A stretch of 64,000 nucleotides of DNA from the NCBI RefSeq assembly GCF_900105965.1, contig NZ_FNTV01000001.1:1798001-1862000 (forward strand). The letters run 5' to 3'. The position numbers and the translations under genes were made by a program. Below the pieces are notes generated by a model. It was not told the origin of the DNA. It made no database searches and was given only the letters and a program-made list of their open reading frames with translations. Below are positions 15,366 to 24,128 of the stretch, one piece after another. Position 1 is the first letter of the stretch. Each line of letters opens with the position of its first letter. The stretch comes from Arthrobacter alpinus (GTDB lineage: Bacteria; Actinomycetota; Actinomycetes; Actinomycetales; Micrococcaceae).

Positions 15366-15791
15366 TCAGCGAGCCGTGAAGACAACAAGCGCCTCCACAA
15401 TGGGCAGATCCGCCGGAATCCAGTCCAGCCCAAGAATTTCCGGCCCCCCGAGCTCAACCCAAGCCAACATGTCGTGATCCTCCAAGGGTTCCGGTGTTCC
15501 CTCCGTCACCTCGGCCAGCCACACGCGCATGGCAGCGCCAGCGTTAAGAGGCCAGCCTTCCGGCGTCGGGCCTGCCACTTCGGCGCCGAGGGTCACCACG
15601 ACTCCCAATTCCTCCGCCAGCTCTCTGTGCAAGCCATCCTGCGCGGATTCACCCGATTCAACCTTGCCGCCTGGGAACTCCCACATACCGGCAAATTCCG
15701 GTGGGGCAGTCCTTCGGGCGGCTAGAAGCTTGCTTGGTTTTTCGAGGGAATCTACGAGGGCGCCGCCCACTATTTGTTTGATCGTCGTCAC
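15366..15791 (-). CDS. NUDIX hydrolase, MutT-like (8-oxo-dGTP diphosphatase type)
   Basis: 141 residues. The NUDIX box runs from GGKVESGESAQDGLHRELAE to ELGV at about 41-64 and fits Gx5Ex7REUxEExGU. MWEFPGGK before it is typical of MutT, which hydrolyses oxidised dGTP to prevent mutation. The length is that of stand-alone MutT. It lies between DUF5302 and the divergent MFS gene. The substrate assignment is by resemblance; other nucleotide diphosphates are possible. Confidence 0.87.
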   Translation of the reverse strand: MTTIKQIVGGALVDSLEKPSKLLAARRTAPPEFAGMWEFPGGKVESGESAQDGLHRELAEELGVVVTLGAEVAGPTPEGWPLNAGAAMRVWLAEVTEGTPEPLEDHDMLAWVELGGPEILGLDWIPADLPIVEALVVFTAR

Positions 15792-15921
15792 CAGGCAAGT
15801 GTAGGCCGAACTAGACTAGAGACGGCATTACGATGCCTTACCGCGCCGCCCGCGTACCGAGGCGCCGGCACCACCCGCCCAGCATCGTGCGGCCGATTCC
15901 CACCTTTGGAAAGCACAAGAA

Positions 15922-17124
15922 ATGTCCCTGCTTAAAAGTTCCCGTCAAACAAAACCCGCATCACCGAATGTAGTGGCCTGGGCAATCCTGTCGCTGGCAA
16001 TTGGCGGGTTTGGCATCGGCACCACCGAATTTGCCATGATGGGCCTTCTGCCCAACGTAGCCGATGGTGTCGGCGTCAGTGTCCCCACCGCCGGCCATGT
16101 CATTTCCGCCTATGCGCTCGGCGTGGTGGTCGGCGCACCGCTCCTGGTAGCCATCAGTGCCAAGATGCCCCGGAAGACACTCGCCCTTGCCCTGATGGCA
16201 CTGTTCACTGTGGGCAACCTCTTGTCAGTTTTCGCGCAGGATTACTCGACCTTGCTGGTCACCCGCTTCATCGCTGGCCTGCCGCACGGCGCATTCTTTG
16301 GTGTAGCTGCCGTACTGGCTGCCTCCATGGTTGCCCCCACTAAACGCGGCCGCGCAATTTCAATGGTCATGATGGGCCTTTCCATCGCCAACGTTTTGGG
16401 CGTGCCGCTGGCCACCTACGTGGGCCAACAATTCGGGTGGCGCTGGCTCTTTGTGCTGGTTGGCATCATTGGCGTCGTCACCATGGTTTGCATGGCTATA
16501 TTCATCCCGGCACAAAAAGCCCTGCCCGGGGCAAGCCTGCGGAAGGAAATCAGCGCGCTGCGCCGTGGCCAGGTCTGGCTAACGCTCCTGGTGGGCGTGG
16601 TTGGCTTTGGCGGCTTCTTTGCCGTGTACACCTACGTTGCCAACACCATGACGGACGTTGCCGGCTTCTCTGCCGGCTTCCTGCCCGTCATCGTGGGGCT
16701 GTACGGCGTTGGCATGGTGGTTGGGAACTATGTGGGTGGACGGATCGCGGACTGGTCGGTCATGGGCAGCATCTACTTGGTCATGGGCTTCATCGCGGCC
16801 ATGCTGGTGCTCTACGCTGCCACGGTTCACATCCAGTGGATGGCGCTGGTGATGATCTTTGTGATTGGGGCATCGGGCGCCATGCTGATTCCCTCGCTTC
16901 AAACGCGATTGCTCGACGTCTCCCCCGGTGCACCGACACTGGCGTCCTCGCTGAACCACTCGGCACTGAACATGGCCAATGCCCTGGGTGCCTTTGTGGG
17001 AGGACTCGTCATCACGTGGGGGTGGGGTTTCACCGCACCAGCCATGGTGGGCGCCGTCCTCGCTGTCCTGGGCCTCGGCATTGCACTTCTCAGCGGCTTG
17101 CTGGATAAATCGAGCAATAAGTAG
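15922..17124 (+). CDS. MFS transporter, AraJ/DHA1-type
   Basis: 400 residues with about 12 hydrophobic segments. The N-terminus FGIGTTEFAMMGLLPNVADG is characteristic of the DHA1 subgroup containing AraJ, PbuE and CmlA-type exporters, and GLPHGAFFGVAAVLAA is the conserved segment of TM4-5. The family exports sugars, purines or drugs by proton antiport; the substrate cannot be read from sequence. The gene is single, convergent with the rRNA methylase gene and separated from it by a long hairpin. Confidence 0.9.
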   Translation: MSLLKSSRQTKPASPNVVAWAILSLAIGGFGIGTTEFAMMGLLPNVADGVGVSVPTAGHVISAYALGVVVGAPLLVAISAKMPRKTLALALMALFTVGNLLSVFAQDYSTLLVTRFIAGLPHGAFFGVAAVLAASMVAPTKRGRAISMVMMGLSIANVLGVPLATYVGQQFGWRWLFVLVGIIGVVTMVCMAIFIPAQKALPGASLRKEISALRRGQVWLTLLVGVVGFGGFFAVYTYVANTMTDVAGFSAGFLPVIVGLYGVGMVVGNYVGGRIADWSVMGSIYLVMGFIAAMLVLYAATVHIQWMALVMIFVIGASGAMLIPSLQTRLLDVSPGAPTLASSLNHSALNMANALGAFVGGLVITWGWGFTAPAMVGAVLAVLGLGIALLSGLLDKSSNK

Positions 17125-17142
17125 CCTGCAACTTGCGAGCCA

Positions 17143-17192
17143 GCTTTAACGCAGAAAGTCCACGTGAAAACGTGGACTTTCTGCGTTAAAGC
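17143..17192. terminator. Perfect 23-bp hairpin with GAAA loop, bidirectional terminator
   Basis: Arms 17143-17165 and 17170-17192 are exact reverse complements (GCTTTAACGCAGAAAGTCCA continuing to CGT) closed by a GAAA tetraloop. It lies between convergent genes and has no T-run, as in the I-shaped terminators reported in actinobacteria. Confidence 0.75.
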
Positions 17193-17274
17193 CAAGAATG
17201 AAAATAGCGATCACGACTAGCTTTCGACCCGGGCGGCTACCGCTGTTTCGCCACCCTCAAGGGAGTGGAGGCGG

Positions 17275-18183
17275 CTACGACCTGTGCTGGGCCCGGGCCG
17301 TCGCGTACAGGCACACAGTGGCAGCGGTTCCGAGGTTTAGGGACTCGGCTGCACCGTAGACGGGAACTGCCACGCGGTGATCGGCCATGGCCTTTTCTTC
17401 GCCGGCCAGACCTTGAGCTTCGTTGCCGAACATCCACAAGGTGGGCTGCTCCAGCTCGTAACTGGAATCAGGGATTTCCTGGTCAAAAGCACGCGCAGCG
17501 CTTTCATCCTGCAACATGTCCAGGTTTAGGTGACCGTAGCCGTCGGCGGCAAGGACCCCAATGCCGGCAGCCTTTGCCGCCCCAACAACCTCAGTAACCG
17601 TCACACCGAGAACAACCGGGATGTGGAACAAGGATCCGGCGGTGGAACGCACAGCCTTGGGGTTGTAAATATCAACACTCGACGAGGAGAAGATCACAGC
17701 ATCCGCGCCCGCCGCATCGGCGGCGCGCAATACTGTACCCGCATTGCCGGGGTCCTGCACCCGGCACAGCATGGCGATGAGCTTGGGCTTGGCGGCCAAC
17801 ACCTGCTCCAGTGGCACGTCCACAAAGTTGCACACCGCCACAATGCCCTGCGGTGAAACGGTATCCGTCATAGCCGCAAGGACCAGCTCGCTGGCAATGC
17901 GGACCTGCAAGCGTGAACCGGGTGCGGATGCCGCTTCCAACAATTCGGGGAATTTCTTCAGACATTCAACCGTGGCGTACAACGCCTCCACCACAGGGGT
18001 ACCGCCGGCCGACAGGCACTCGCGGTGAGCGCGCAGGGCTTCACGGACAGCCTGCGGCCCCTCGGCCAGGAACTGCCTGCGCTTTAAACGGCCCGAGCGC
18101 CCGGTCAGCTTGGCAACATCCCTCACTCGATCTGCTCGAGGATTGGTCATTGCTTCTACTGGCGGGCGCCCGGGTTCAGTCAT
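17275..18183 (-). CDS. TrmH/SpoU family RNA 2'-O-methyltransferase
   Basis: About 302 residues from ATG 18183. A GTG at 18204 and an ATG at 18147 are other possible starts; none has a good ribosome-binding site. The N-terminal substrate-binding part RLKRRQFLAEGPQAVREAL precedes the SPOUT knot, whose three motifs are visible: AMLCRVQDPGNAGTVLRAADA, TLWMFGNEAQGLAGEE and AESLNLGTAATVCLYATA. It uses S-adenosylmethionine to methylate a ribose in rRNA or tRNA. Its place right after rplT in the infC-rpmI-rplT cluster is common in actinobacteria, where it is often annotated tsnR-like; the target is unknown here. Confidence 0.9.
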   Translation of the reverse strand: MTEPGRPPVEAMTNPRADRVRDVAKLTGRSGRLKRRQFLAEGPQAVREALRAHRECLSAGGTPVVEALYATVECLKKFPELLEAASAPGSRLQVRIASELVLAAMTDTVSPQGIVAVCNFVDVPLEQVLAAKPKLIAMLCRVQDPGNAGTVLRAADAAGADAVIFSSSSVDIYNPKAVRSTAGSLFHIPVVLGVTVTEVVGAAKAAGIGVLAADGYGHLNLDMLQDESAARAFDQEIPDSSYELEQPTLWMFGNEAQGLAGEEKAMADHRVAVPVYGAAESLNLGTAATVCLYATARAQHRS

Positions 18184-18249
18184 GCTTAGGACTTTAGCAG
18201 TCACAGCGCACGAACAAGGAACTGAAGGTTCCTAGGGGTACTAGCTAAA

Positions 18250-18633
18250 TTACTTTGCTACCGGAGCTGAGGTGTCAGCAGGCAGTGCAGCCTTGGCGAT
18301 GTTCACCAGAGCGGTGAATGCACCGGCGTCGTTGACAGCCAGGTCGGCCAGCATGCGACGGTCAACCTCGATCGCAGCAGCCTTCAGGCCCTGGATCAAG
18401 CGGTTGTAGGTCAGGCCATTGGCGCGTGATGCAGCGTTGATGCGCTGGATCCAGAGGCGACGGAAGTCACCCTTGCGCTTGCGGCGGTCACCGTAGCTGT
18501 ACACAAACGAGTGCAGCAACTGCTCTTTGGCCTTACGGTACAGGCGTGAACGCTGTCCGCGGTAACCCTTTGCGCGCTCAAGAATAACCCGACGCTTTTT
18601 GTGGGCGTTTACAGCCCTCTTCACACGTGCCAC
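18250..18633 (-). CDS. rplT: 50S ribosomal protein L20
   Basis: 127 residues starting [20 protein letters not shown], with [20 protein letters not shown] and [20 protein letters not shown], all classic L20 sequence. L20 is an early 50S assembly protein binding 23S rRNA and in other bacteria represses its own operon. The C-terminus has a short extra Ala/Pro tail. Third gene of infC-rpmI-rplT. Confidence 0.98.
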   Translation of the reverse strand: MARVKRAVNAHKKRRVILERAKGYRGQRSRLYRKAKEQLLHSFVYSYGDRRKRKGDFRRLWIQRINAASRANGLTYNRLIQGLKAAAIEVDRRMLADLAVNDAGAFTALVNIAKAALPADTSAPVAK

Positions 18634-18692
18634 GTGCGTACTCCTTCAATTTTAAAGATCCCAAGCCAATCATGCCGGGGAAGGCTTTTTTT

Positions 18693-18731
18693 GGATTGGT
18701 GTTAGTCCCGAATTGGGAATTAACACCGATT
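18693..18731 (-). repeat. Hairpin between rpmI and rplT
   Basis: On the minus strand AATCGGTGTTA pairs with TAACACCAATC, with TCCC/GGGA inside, in the ~110-nt gap between rpmI and rplT. There is no T-run directly after it, so it is unlikely to be a simple terminator. It may be a processing or translational-control structure. Confidence 0.45.
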
Positions 18732-18742
18732 GACTTGCGAAA

Positions 18743-18937
18743 TTAGATGCCGAGCATCTTTTTGATGTTGCGAACATCAGCCTTGGCGACCGTGAGGTCA
18801 CCCTTCAGGCGACGCTTCAAGCTGGAAGGCTTGTGCTCCAGGTAGTGGCGGCGGTTAGCCTGCTGGCGCTGAAGCTTACCGGAACCGGTGAGCTTGAAAC
18901 GCTTCTTAGCACCACTATGTGTCTTCATTTTAGGCAT
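18743..18937 (-). CDS. rpmI: 50S ribosomal protein L35
   Basis: 64 residues, [20 protein letters not shown] and [14 protein letters not shown], the normal L35 length and sequence. A basic protein of the large subunit. Second gene of infC-rpmI-rplT, preceded by a Shine-Dalgarno AAGGAGACAGG. Confidence 0.98.
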   Translation of the reverse strand: MPKMKTHSGAKKRFKLTGSGKLQRQQANRRHYLEHKPSSLKRRLKGDLTVAKADVRNIKKMLGI

Positions 18938-19040
18938 GAGGACCTGTCTCCTTACGTATCCACCGGCGCTGCCTGTGGTTCTCTTGCAGCGACCGGTTGG
19001 GTCACTGTGTGGGTGTATTCACCGCTGAAAAGGTGAAACC

Positions 19041-20150
19041 TTATTCAGCCGAGCTGGGGGTTTCGGCTACGGGAGCGCTCTTTGCAGAGGCCGCCTTCGT
19101 AGCCGGCTTTGCAGCAGCCTTGGCGGCCGGCTTTGCTGCGGGCTTCGCAACAACGGGCTTGGCCATGGGCTTCGGCATGGGGATGGGCTTTGCGGCAACG
19201 GGCTTCGGAGCAGCTACCGGCTTCGGCGCTACAGCGGGCTTGGTTGCGGCCTTGGCTACCGGTGCGGCCTTGGCCACGGGGGCCTTAGCTGCGGCAGGCG
19301 CCTTGGCAGGGGCTGCCTTGGCCGGAGCCTTGGCAGGTACGACGGCGGGGGCCGGCTTTTCTTCCGGAACGCTTACCTCGGGTGCAACAACGGCTGCGGG
19401 AGCTTCCTCAACTGGTGCTGCTTCCACGGCCGGAGCCGACTCAACAGCGTCGGTTGCGGGAGCTTCGGCGTCGTCGGACAGGTTCAAGCCCTGGGGCAAC
19501 AGGTCGGCCAATGACTGCGTCATGGGCACCTTGTTGTCGCGGTCCACATCAACGCGGGCAGTGCCATTGGCAACTGCCTCGTTGTGTGCCTTTGCGTCGG
19601 CGCGCTGCTGGTTGCGGCGTGCTTCAGCCTTTGCCTCAGCCTTGTTCTTCAAGGGACCAATAACCATGACCATGTTTCGGCCGTCAATGCGGGGGCTCGA
19701 CTCGATGATGCCAACTTCGGCAACATCTGCTGCGAACTTCTGCAGGAGGCGAATACCCATTTCCGGACGCTGCTGCTCGCGGCCTCGGAACTGGATCATG
19801 GCCTTGACCTTGTCACCGGCGCCGAGGAAGCGCGTTGCATGTCCGCGCTTGGTCTCGTAGTCATGGGTGTCAATCTTGAGGCGGAAACGGATTTCCTTCA
19901 AGACGGTGTTGGTCTGGTTCTTGCGGGCTTCACGAGCCTTGACTGCGGCTTCGTACTTGTACTTGCCGAAGTCCATCAGTTTGCACACCGGCGGCTTTGC
20001 CGTCGGCGCTACCTCAACCAGATCCAAGTCGGACTCTGCTGCCAAACGGAGGGCGTCTTCAATGCGGACGATCCCTACTTGTTCGCCTGCTGGCCCAACC
20101 AACCGCACCTCGGGGACGCGGATTCGATCATTGATGCGTGGCTCGCTAAT
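19041..20150 (-). CDS. infC: Translation initiation factor IF-3 with long Ala/Pro/Lys tail, ATT start
   Basis: 369 residues reading from ATT at complement 20148-20150, directly after AGGAGC at proper distance, giving [20 protein letters not shown], the normal IF-3 beginning. No ATG/GTG lies at this point; the upstream ATG at 20399 would add ~80 unrelated residues. IF-3 N domain spans about 1-75 and C domain 80-170 ([19 protein letters not shown]). IF-3 keeps ribosomal subunits apart and proofreads the start codon; an unusual AUU start is the known basis of its self-control. After [14 protein letters not shown] comes a ~150-residue tail of [24 protein letters not shown] and [16 protein letters not shown] repeats, about twice the usual protein length. 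Confidence 0.95.
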   Translation of the reverse strand: MSEPRINDRIRVPEVRLVGPAGEQVGIVRIEDALRLAAESDLDLVEVAPTAKPPVCKLMDFGKYKYEAAVKAREARKNQTNTVLKEIRFRLKIDTHDYETKRGHATRFLGAGDKVKAMIQFRGREQQRPEMGIRLLQKFAADVAEVGIIESSPRIDGRNMVMVIGPLKNKAEAKAEARRNQQRADAKAHNEAVANGTARVDVDRDNKVPMTQSLADLLPQGLNLSDDAEAPATDAVESAPAVEAAPVEEAPAAVVAPEVSVPEEKPAPAVVPAKAPAKAAPAKAPAAAKAPVAKAAPVAKAATKPAVAPKPVAAPKPVAAKPIPMPKPMAKPVVAKPAAKPAAKAAAKPATKAASAKSAPVAETPSSAE

Positions 20151-20444
20151 GTGTAGCTCCTGTTGCCTAAAAAAGGGTGAGTACCACCAGCAACGGAGAA
20201 GGCCCCCAATTTGCTGATGCAATGGAGGCCTCGAATAATCGGCGCATACCCCGCGAAGGGACATGACTGCCATACCCAAAAGGAACGGCGCCGACCTAAA
20301 ACCAGACAACGCCAAAGAATGGGTCGAAAGGTGGGAGAGGACTCCACTTGCAAACTCTTTGCTGCTGTTTTGGCCCTGTGACTTTCGCCTTGAGGACACA
20401 CGATAAATAACAGCATCGAGTCGGTCTATGACAAGCTTAGCAGT
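20151..20444 (-). promoter_or_regulatory. infC leader and divergent promoter region
   Basis: About 295 bp without a convincing gene between infC and the DUF1844 gene. On the infC strand a GGCCTCC/GGGGGCC pairing (about 20201-20229) is followed by CCTTTTTTAGG just before the ribosome-binding site, which could be a leader hairpin with a T-run. Known infC operons have regulated leaders; the role here is inference. Confidence 0.4.
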
Positions 20445-20852
20445 ATGAGTAGCTCAGATAATAATTCGGACACCCGCAACACCTTTCAGGCAGCCCCGGA
20501 AGAGGCCCTGACGGACACCCAAGCTGCATCAGTTGTGCGTGACATCGCTGAAGTTCCAGCCATTGAGGTCATTACGACGGCGGCCGTTCACCTCATGAGC
20601 GCCGCGGCAGTTAAGTGCGGCCTCGCCGCCGGACCGGACGCGGAAGAGCTTAAGGACCTTGATGAAGCCCGCAAGCTCATCACGGCCCTGGCGGGTTTCG
20701 TCACGGCCGCTGCACCGGAAATTGGCAGCCAGCACGCCGGACCGTTGCGCGACGGACTGCGCTCACTGCAGCTCGCCTTCCGTGAAGCGTCCACCATCCA
20801 GGATGCACCGGGCAAGGGCCCGGGCGAGAAATACACCGGCGCGGTCAACTAA
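20445..20852 (+). CDS. DUF1844 domain-containing protein
   Basis: 135 residues. [30 protein letters not shown] and [16 protein letters not shown] are the DUF1844 core. It is small, helical and cytosolic, of unknown function, and regularly found divergent from infC in Micrococcaceae and relatives. A strong terminator follows at 20888-20938. Confidence 0.88.
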   Translation: MSSSDNNSDTRNTFQAAPEEALTDTQAASVVRDIAEVPAIEVITTAAVHLMSAAAVKCGLAAGPDAEELKDLDEARKLITALAGFVTAAAPEIGSQHAGPLRDGLRSLQLAFREASTIQDAPGKGPGEKYTGAVN

Positions 20853-20887
20853 CCCCTCGTCATCGAGCAACTGCTTCTCGAGCAAAC

Positions 20888-20938
20888 AAATACCGCTCCG
20901 ATACGGCCATTACAGCCCGTATCGGAGCGGTATTTTTT
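20888..20938 (+). terminator. Rho-independent terminator after DUF1844 gene
   Basis: A 19-bp perfect stem (AAATACCGCTCCGATACGG with its complement at 20917-20935), a 10-nt loop and a T-run to 20938. It probably also stops the convergent MFS transcript. Confidence 0.88.
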
Positions 20939-20947
20939 GCCCCAGTG

Positions 20948-22252
20948 CTACACCGCGTCTCCAGGACTGCGGCGACGCCACCGGCTCATGACGATCAGGC
21001 CCAGGAGCCCGAGAATCGTGCACGCGATGCCAACGATCGCAAAGCCCGCCCAGGGGCCAATGTTGTCCATCATGGCCCCCGCGAAGGGAGCACCCATGGC
21101 GCTTCCGATGGTCATGGATGAGCCATACCAGCCCATGGCCTCACCACGGCGTTTCTCGGTGACCAGATCAGCAATGTGTTCGGCACTGGAGGTCAGCACC
21201 GGGGCGCACAGCAGTCCTGGCAAGATGCTCAACAATCCCAGCGTCCAGGCGTTGGTGGCAAAGCCCATAGGGATAATCAGCAGCGCCATTGCGCAGAGAA
21301 GCCACAGAGGGTTGACCGACCGTTTGAGCGCTCCATAGACAAGGCCGCCGGCAAGGGAGGCCCCGCACCAGAACAGGAAGACGATTCCCAATTCGCCTGT
21401 GCTGTTGTTCTCTCGCATCAGCGCGACCATGCCCACATTGACGCCCGTCAAGACCAGGCCGGCACCGAGGGAGGTGGCCAGGATGGCCAGGACGGCTATG
21501 TTGACCCACCGCACATTGTATTTGGTGGTGCGCAACCAGCGAACCAGAATGTTCTTCCCGAGCAGATCAGGCGCCACTTGATCTTCAACCAAATCATGGT
21601 GATCGGTGGTGGGCTCGGCAACAGCAACAAAGGAACCTTTTTGGCCCGTTCGGGTTGGCGGATTGAACCACATGAGGAAAATGCCGGCCAGGGACGCGCT
21701 GACACCGATGACGATCAGGCCCATCACGGTGTTGGTGGTGGCCAGCATGACTCCGGCGGCCGGACCGATCATGAAGGTAATTTCGGCCCCCATGGAATCC
21801 AGCGCGTAGGCCGTGCGGCGTTGTTCCGGTGGAACCATGACACCCAGCGCCTGGCGAACAACGGAGAAGATCGGCACCGCGAAGAGACCGCCAATGAAGG
21901 CCGCCACAACAAGCAGCTGGAAGTTCAAGAACGGTGCGGTTCCCCACACAACCACCTCGGCGACGACCGAGGGAATCAAGGCGCGCCGCAGCCCGTAGAT
22001 ATCCACCATCCGGCCGCGCCACGGTGCGCCGATAGCCATGCCAATCGTGATGGATGCAGCAATTGCGCCGGCAGCCGCATAGCTGAGCTTCATGGACTCC
22101 ACTACATGCAGCGTGAGCAGGACACCCGCTGCCGCATGGGGAATTCGCGCCAACATGGCGACAATCAAAAGCCTGCGGACGGATCCAACCGCGAGGATTC
22201 CGCGGTAGGCAGCAAAATTCACGTTGATAGCTTCTCTCTTGATATCCATCAC
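20948..22252 (-). CDS. MFS transporter
   Basis: 434 residues with about 12 hydrophobic segments, for example SYAAAGAIAASITIGMAIGAP and VNIAVLAILATSLGAGLVLTG. GAPWRGRMVDIYGLRRALIP is the loop 2-3 MFS signature. A hydrophilic loop with KGSFVAVAEPTTDHHDLVED separates the two halves. The substrate is unknown. It is the last gene of the leftward his operon, 29 bp after sseB, though a role in histidine metabolism is not implied. Confidence 0.88.
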   Translation of the reverse strand: MMDIKREAINVNFAAYRGILAVGSVRRLLIVAMLARIPHAAAGVLLTLHVVESMKLSYAAAGAIAASITIGMAIGAPWRGRMVDIYGLRRALIPSVVAEVVVWGTAPFLNFQLLVVAAFIGGLFAVPIFSVVRQALGVMVPPEQRRTAYALDSMGAEITFMIGPAAGVMLATTNTVMGLIVIGVSASLAGIFLMWFNPPTRTGQKGSFVAVAEPTTDHHDLVEDQVAPDLLGKNILVRWLRTTKYNVRWVNIAVLAILATSLGAGLVLTGVNVGMVALMRENNSTGELGIVFLFWCGASLAGGLVYGALKRSVNPLWLLCAMALLIIPMGFATNAWTLGLLSILPGLLCAPVLTSSAEHIADLVTEKRRGEAMGWYGSSMTIGSAMGAPFAGAMMDNIGPWAGFAIVGIACTILGLLGLIVMSRWRRRSPGDAV

Positions 22253-22281
22253 AAGAGAGCGCGTTGCTGCCTTGCTGCGGA

Positions 22282-23172
22282 TTAGGTCTGTGGTTGCGGG
22301 TGGCGCAGGCGGATCTGAATCGAATCAACAGCAGAGGCGAAGTACTCTTGCCCGGCCCAAAATTCTTGCAGTCGGGCCAATAGCTCATTTACCGTTTGCT
22401 GATCAAGCCCGGGAACCAACGTGATCGTGACGCACAATTCTGGTCCGGTTCCCCCGCCAGACACTAGCAATTGCCCCGGATCACTCCGATGGTCCCAGAG
22501 GGATTCTATGCCCTGCCCGGCACTTGCCGAAATGTCCACCACAGCACTGTTACCAAGCGCCGACACAGATTCGCGAAGAACGCTTTCCACCGCTACATCG
22601 TCATAACTTGGTTGCCATTGTTGCTGCTGGGCCAGTGCCCACATCGCTGGCCGGCGTACCACGAACGGACGCTGCGAACCGGGATCAACTACCAGCAATT
22701 GAGCATCCTCGGCCACGGCGGACAGTGCCGCCCGGGCTGCATAAACGGCCACCGGACGAGCTTCCCGATGCCATCGGGCCAGCGCCTCTGCGTGTGAGAA
22801 CACGGGCAGGGCCCGTCGGCCGTCCGGTCCCTGCAGGGTCACCAGGGCCATGTCTGATTCCTTGTCCGAGACCAGGCCGTTCTCACCCACAGTCTGTTCC
22901 GCCAGCTGGGCCACGATGGGAATAAACACACGTGCCGTGGCGAGGGAGGCTACTACCTGCGCCTCGCTGCCGTCGCCTGCGGCAAGGTCAGCCATAGCGG
23001 CGGCAAACCCTGCGTCCATGGCGCCGTCGTCCGCATCAAAGTTGTGGTACTTCTCCTGCGCGGGAAGGTCCCGGCCCGCCCACGGCTGCCCGGCAGAATC
23101 GGTGATTCCCCCGGCGCCGGCCAATGCAGCGGCAATGTGTCCGGGCAGCGCCTTCTTGGGCATCTCAGTCAT
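22282..23172 (-). CDS. SseB family protein
   Basis: 296 residues. The N-terminal SseB domain includes FDADDGAMDAGFAAAMADL, ARVFIPIVAQ and SDMALVTLQGPDGRRALPVFS; a C-terminal part with CVTITLVPGLDQQTVNELLARL follows. Members are cytosolic and of uncertain function. The gene begins 3 bp after priA and is often found in this place in actinobacteria, so it is cotranscribed with the his genes. Confidence 0.85.
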   Translation of the reverse strand: MTEMPKKALPGHIAAALAGAGGITDSAGQPWAGRDLPAQEKYHNFDADDGAMDAGFAAAMADLAAGDGSEAQVVASLATARVFIPIVAQLAEQTVGENGLVSDKESDMALVTLQGPDGRRALPVFSHAEALARWHREARPVAVYAARAALSAVAEDAQLLVVDPGSQRPFVVRRPAMWALAQQQQWQPSYDDVAVESVLRESVSALGNSAVVDISASAGQGIESLWDHRSDPGQLLVSGGGTGPELCVTITLVPGLDQQTVNELLARLQEFWAGQEYFASAVDSIQIRLRHPQPQT

Positions 23173-23175
23173 GAT

Positions 23176-23910
23176 TTAGCGGCGGCCTGCAACATCAAGG
23201 GCCTGCGGCAGGGTGAACTGACGGGAGTACAGGGCCTTGCCGATAATGGCGCCCTCTACGCCTTCGCCCACCAATTCACGCAGGACGCGAAGGTCCTCGA
23301 GGCTGGAAATTCCGCCAGAGGCCACGACAGGCTTGGACGTACGGGCACACATTTCACGCAGCAACTCCACGTTGGGTCCGCGCAGGGTTCCATCCTTGGT
23401 GACGTCGGTGACGACGTACCGCGCACACCCGGCATCCTCCAAGCGGGCCAGGACTTCCCAGATGTCCCCGCCTTCCTTGGTCCAACCCCGACCAGCAAGT
23501 GTGGTTCCGCGAACGTCCAGACCCACGGCGATCTTGTCACCAAAGCGGTCGATGACCTTGGCAGTCCATTCCGGATTCTCCAAGGCAGCGGTTCCCAAGT
23601 TCACTCGGCCAACGCCAAGTTCAAGGGCGGCTTCGAGGGACGCGTCGTCACGAAGACCACCGGAAAGCTCAACCTTGATATCCAGGGCCTGAACCATTTC
23701 GCTGAGCAAGTGAACGTTGGAACCGCGACCAAACGCCGCGTCGAGGTCAACCAGGTGAACCCACTCGGCGCCGTCTTTCTGCCAGTTCATGGCCGCTTCC
23801 AGCGGGGAGCCGTAGCTGGTTTCCGAACCGGCTTCGCCTTGTACGAGGCGCACGGCCTGACCGTTCACCACATCAACAGCGGGCAGCAATTCCAAAATGG
23901 GAGTGGTCAT
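23176..23910 (-). CDS. priA: Bifunctional HisA/TrpF phosphoribosyl isomerase PriA
   Basis: 244 residues from ATG 23910 ([20 protein letters not shown]); the longer frame from 24285 is not homologous upstream. This is a TIM barrel with the general base Asp in LLPAVDVV and the acid Asp in [33 protein letters not shown] binds phosphate. Actinobacterial PriA isomerises ProFAR in histidine and PRA in tryptophan synthesis, because these bacteria lack a separate trpF. It sits after hisH and a 49-residue ORF. Confidence 0.95.
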   Translation of the reverse strand: MTTPILELLPAVDVVNGQAVRLVQGEAGSETSYGSPLEAAMNWQKDGAEWVHLVDLDAAFGRGSNVHLLSEMVQALDIKVELSGGLRDDASLEAALELGVGRVNLGTAALENPEWTAKVIDRFGDKIAVGLDVRGTTLAGRGWTKEGGDIWEVLARLEDAGCARYVVTDVTKDGTLRGPNVELLREMCARTSKPVVASGGISSLEDLRVLRELVGEGVEGAIIGKALYSRQFTLPQALDVAGRR

Positions 23911-23978
23911 GGGATCCTCAACGTTCTTTGTCCTGCGGATGGGAAAGGTGCGGCCTGGCCGCGGGATGATGCTTGTTT

Positions 23979-24128
23979 TTAGAGCGTGAACATGAAGGCA
24001 GCCACGAGTGACATGACGGCCAACAGTGCGAAGCCAATGGGAATCCAGCGGGCACTCTTTTGCTGGTAAAACGTGTAGGCGCCGCCGATCAGCAGACCGG
24101 CCAACGCCATCAGCAGCAGTGACCACAT
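23979..24128 (-). CDS. 49-residue membrane protein embedded in the his operon
   Basis: Starts at ATG 24126-24128, overlapping the hisH stop by one base (TGATG), which points to translational coupling. The sequence has two hydrophobic helices: [18 protein letters not shown] (3-20) and [20 protein letters not shown] (28-47), joined by YQQKSAR. It should be a small integral membrane protein. No family is recognised and its role in or near histidine synthesis is unknown. Confidence 0.7.
   Translation of the reverse strand: MWSLLLMALAGLLIGGAYTFYQQKSARWIPIGFALLAVMSLVAAFMFTL

Noticed and set aside
18997..19860. 287-codon Ala/Gly-rich plus-strand frame
   Set aside because: Mirror of the Ala/Pro/Lys repeat codons of the IF-3 tail. 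No independent start signal or homology.
20151..20399. N-terminal extension of infC to ATG 20399
   Set aside because: The extra ~80 residues have no IF-3 homology, and an ATT with a good ribosome-binding site lies exactly at the conserved beginning.
21176..22285. 369-codon plus-strand frame over the MFS gene
   Set aside because: Antisense; translation is His/Gly/Arg-rich without membrane helices or motifs, while the minus strand gives a normal transporter.
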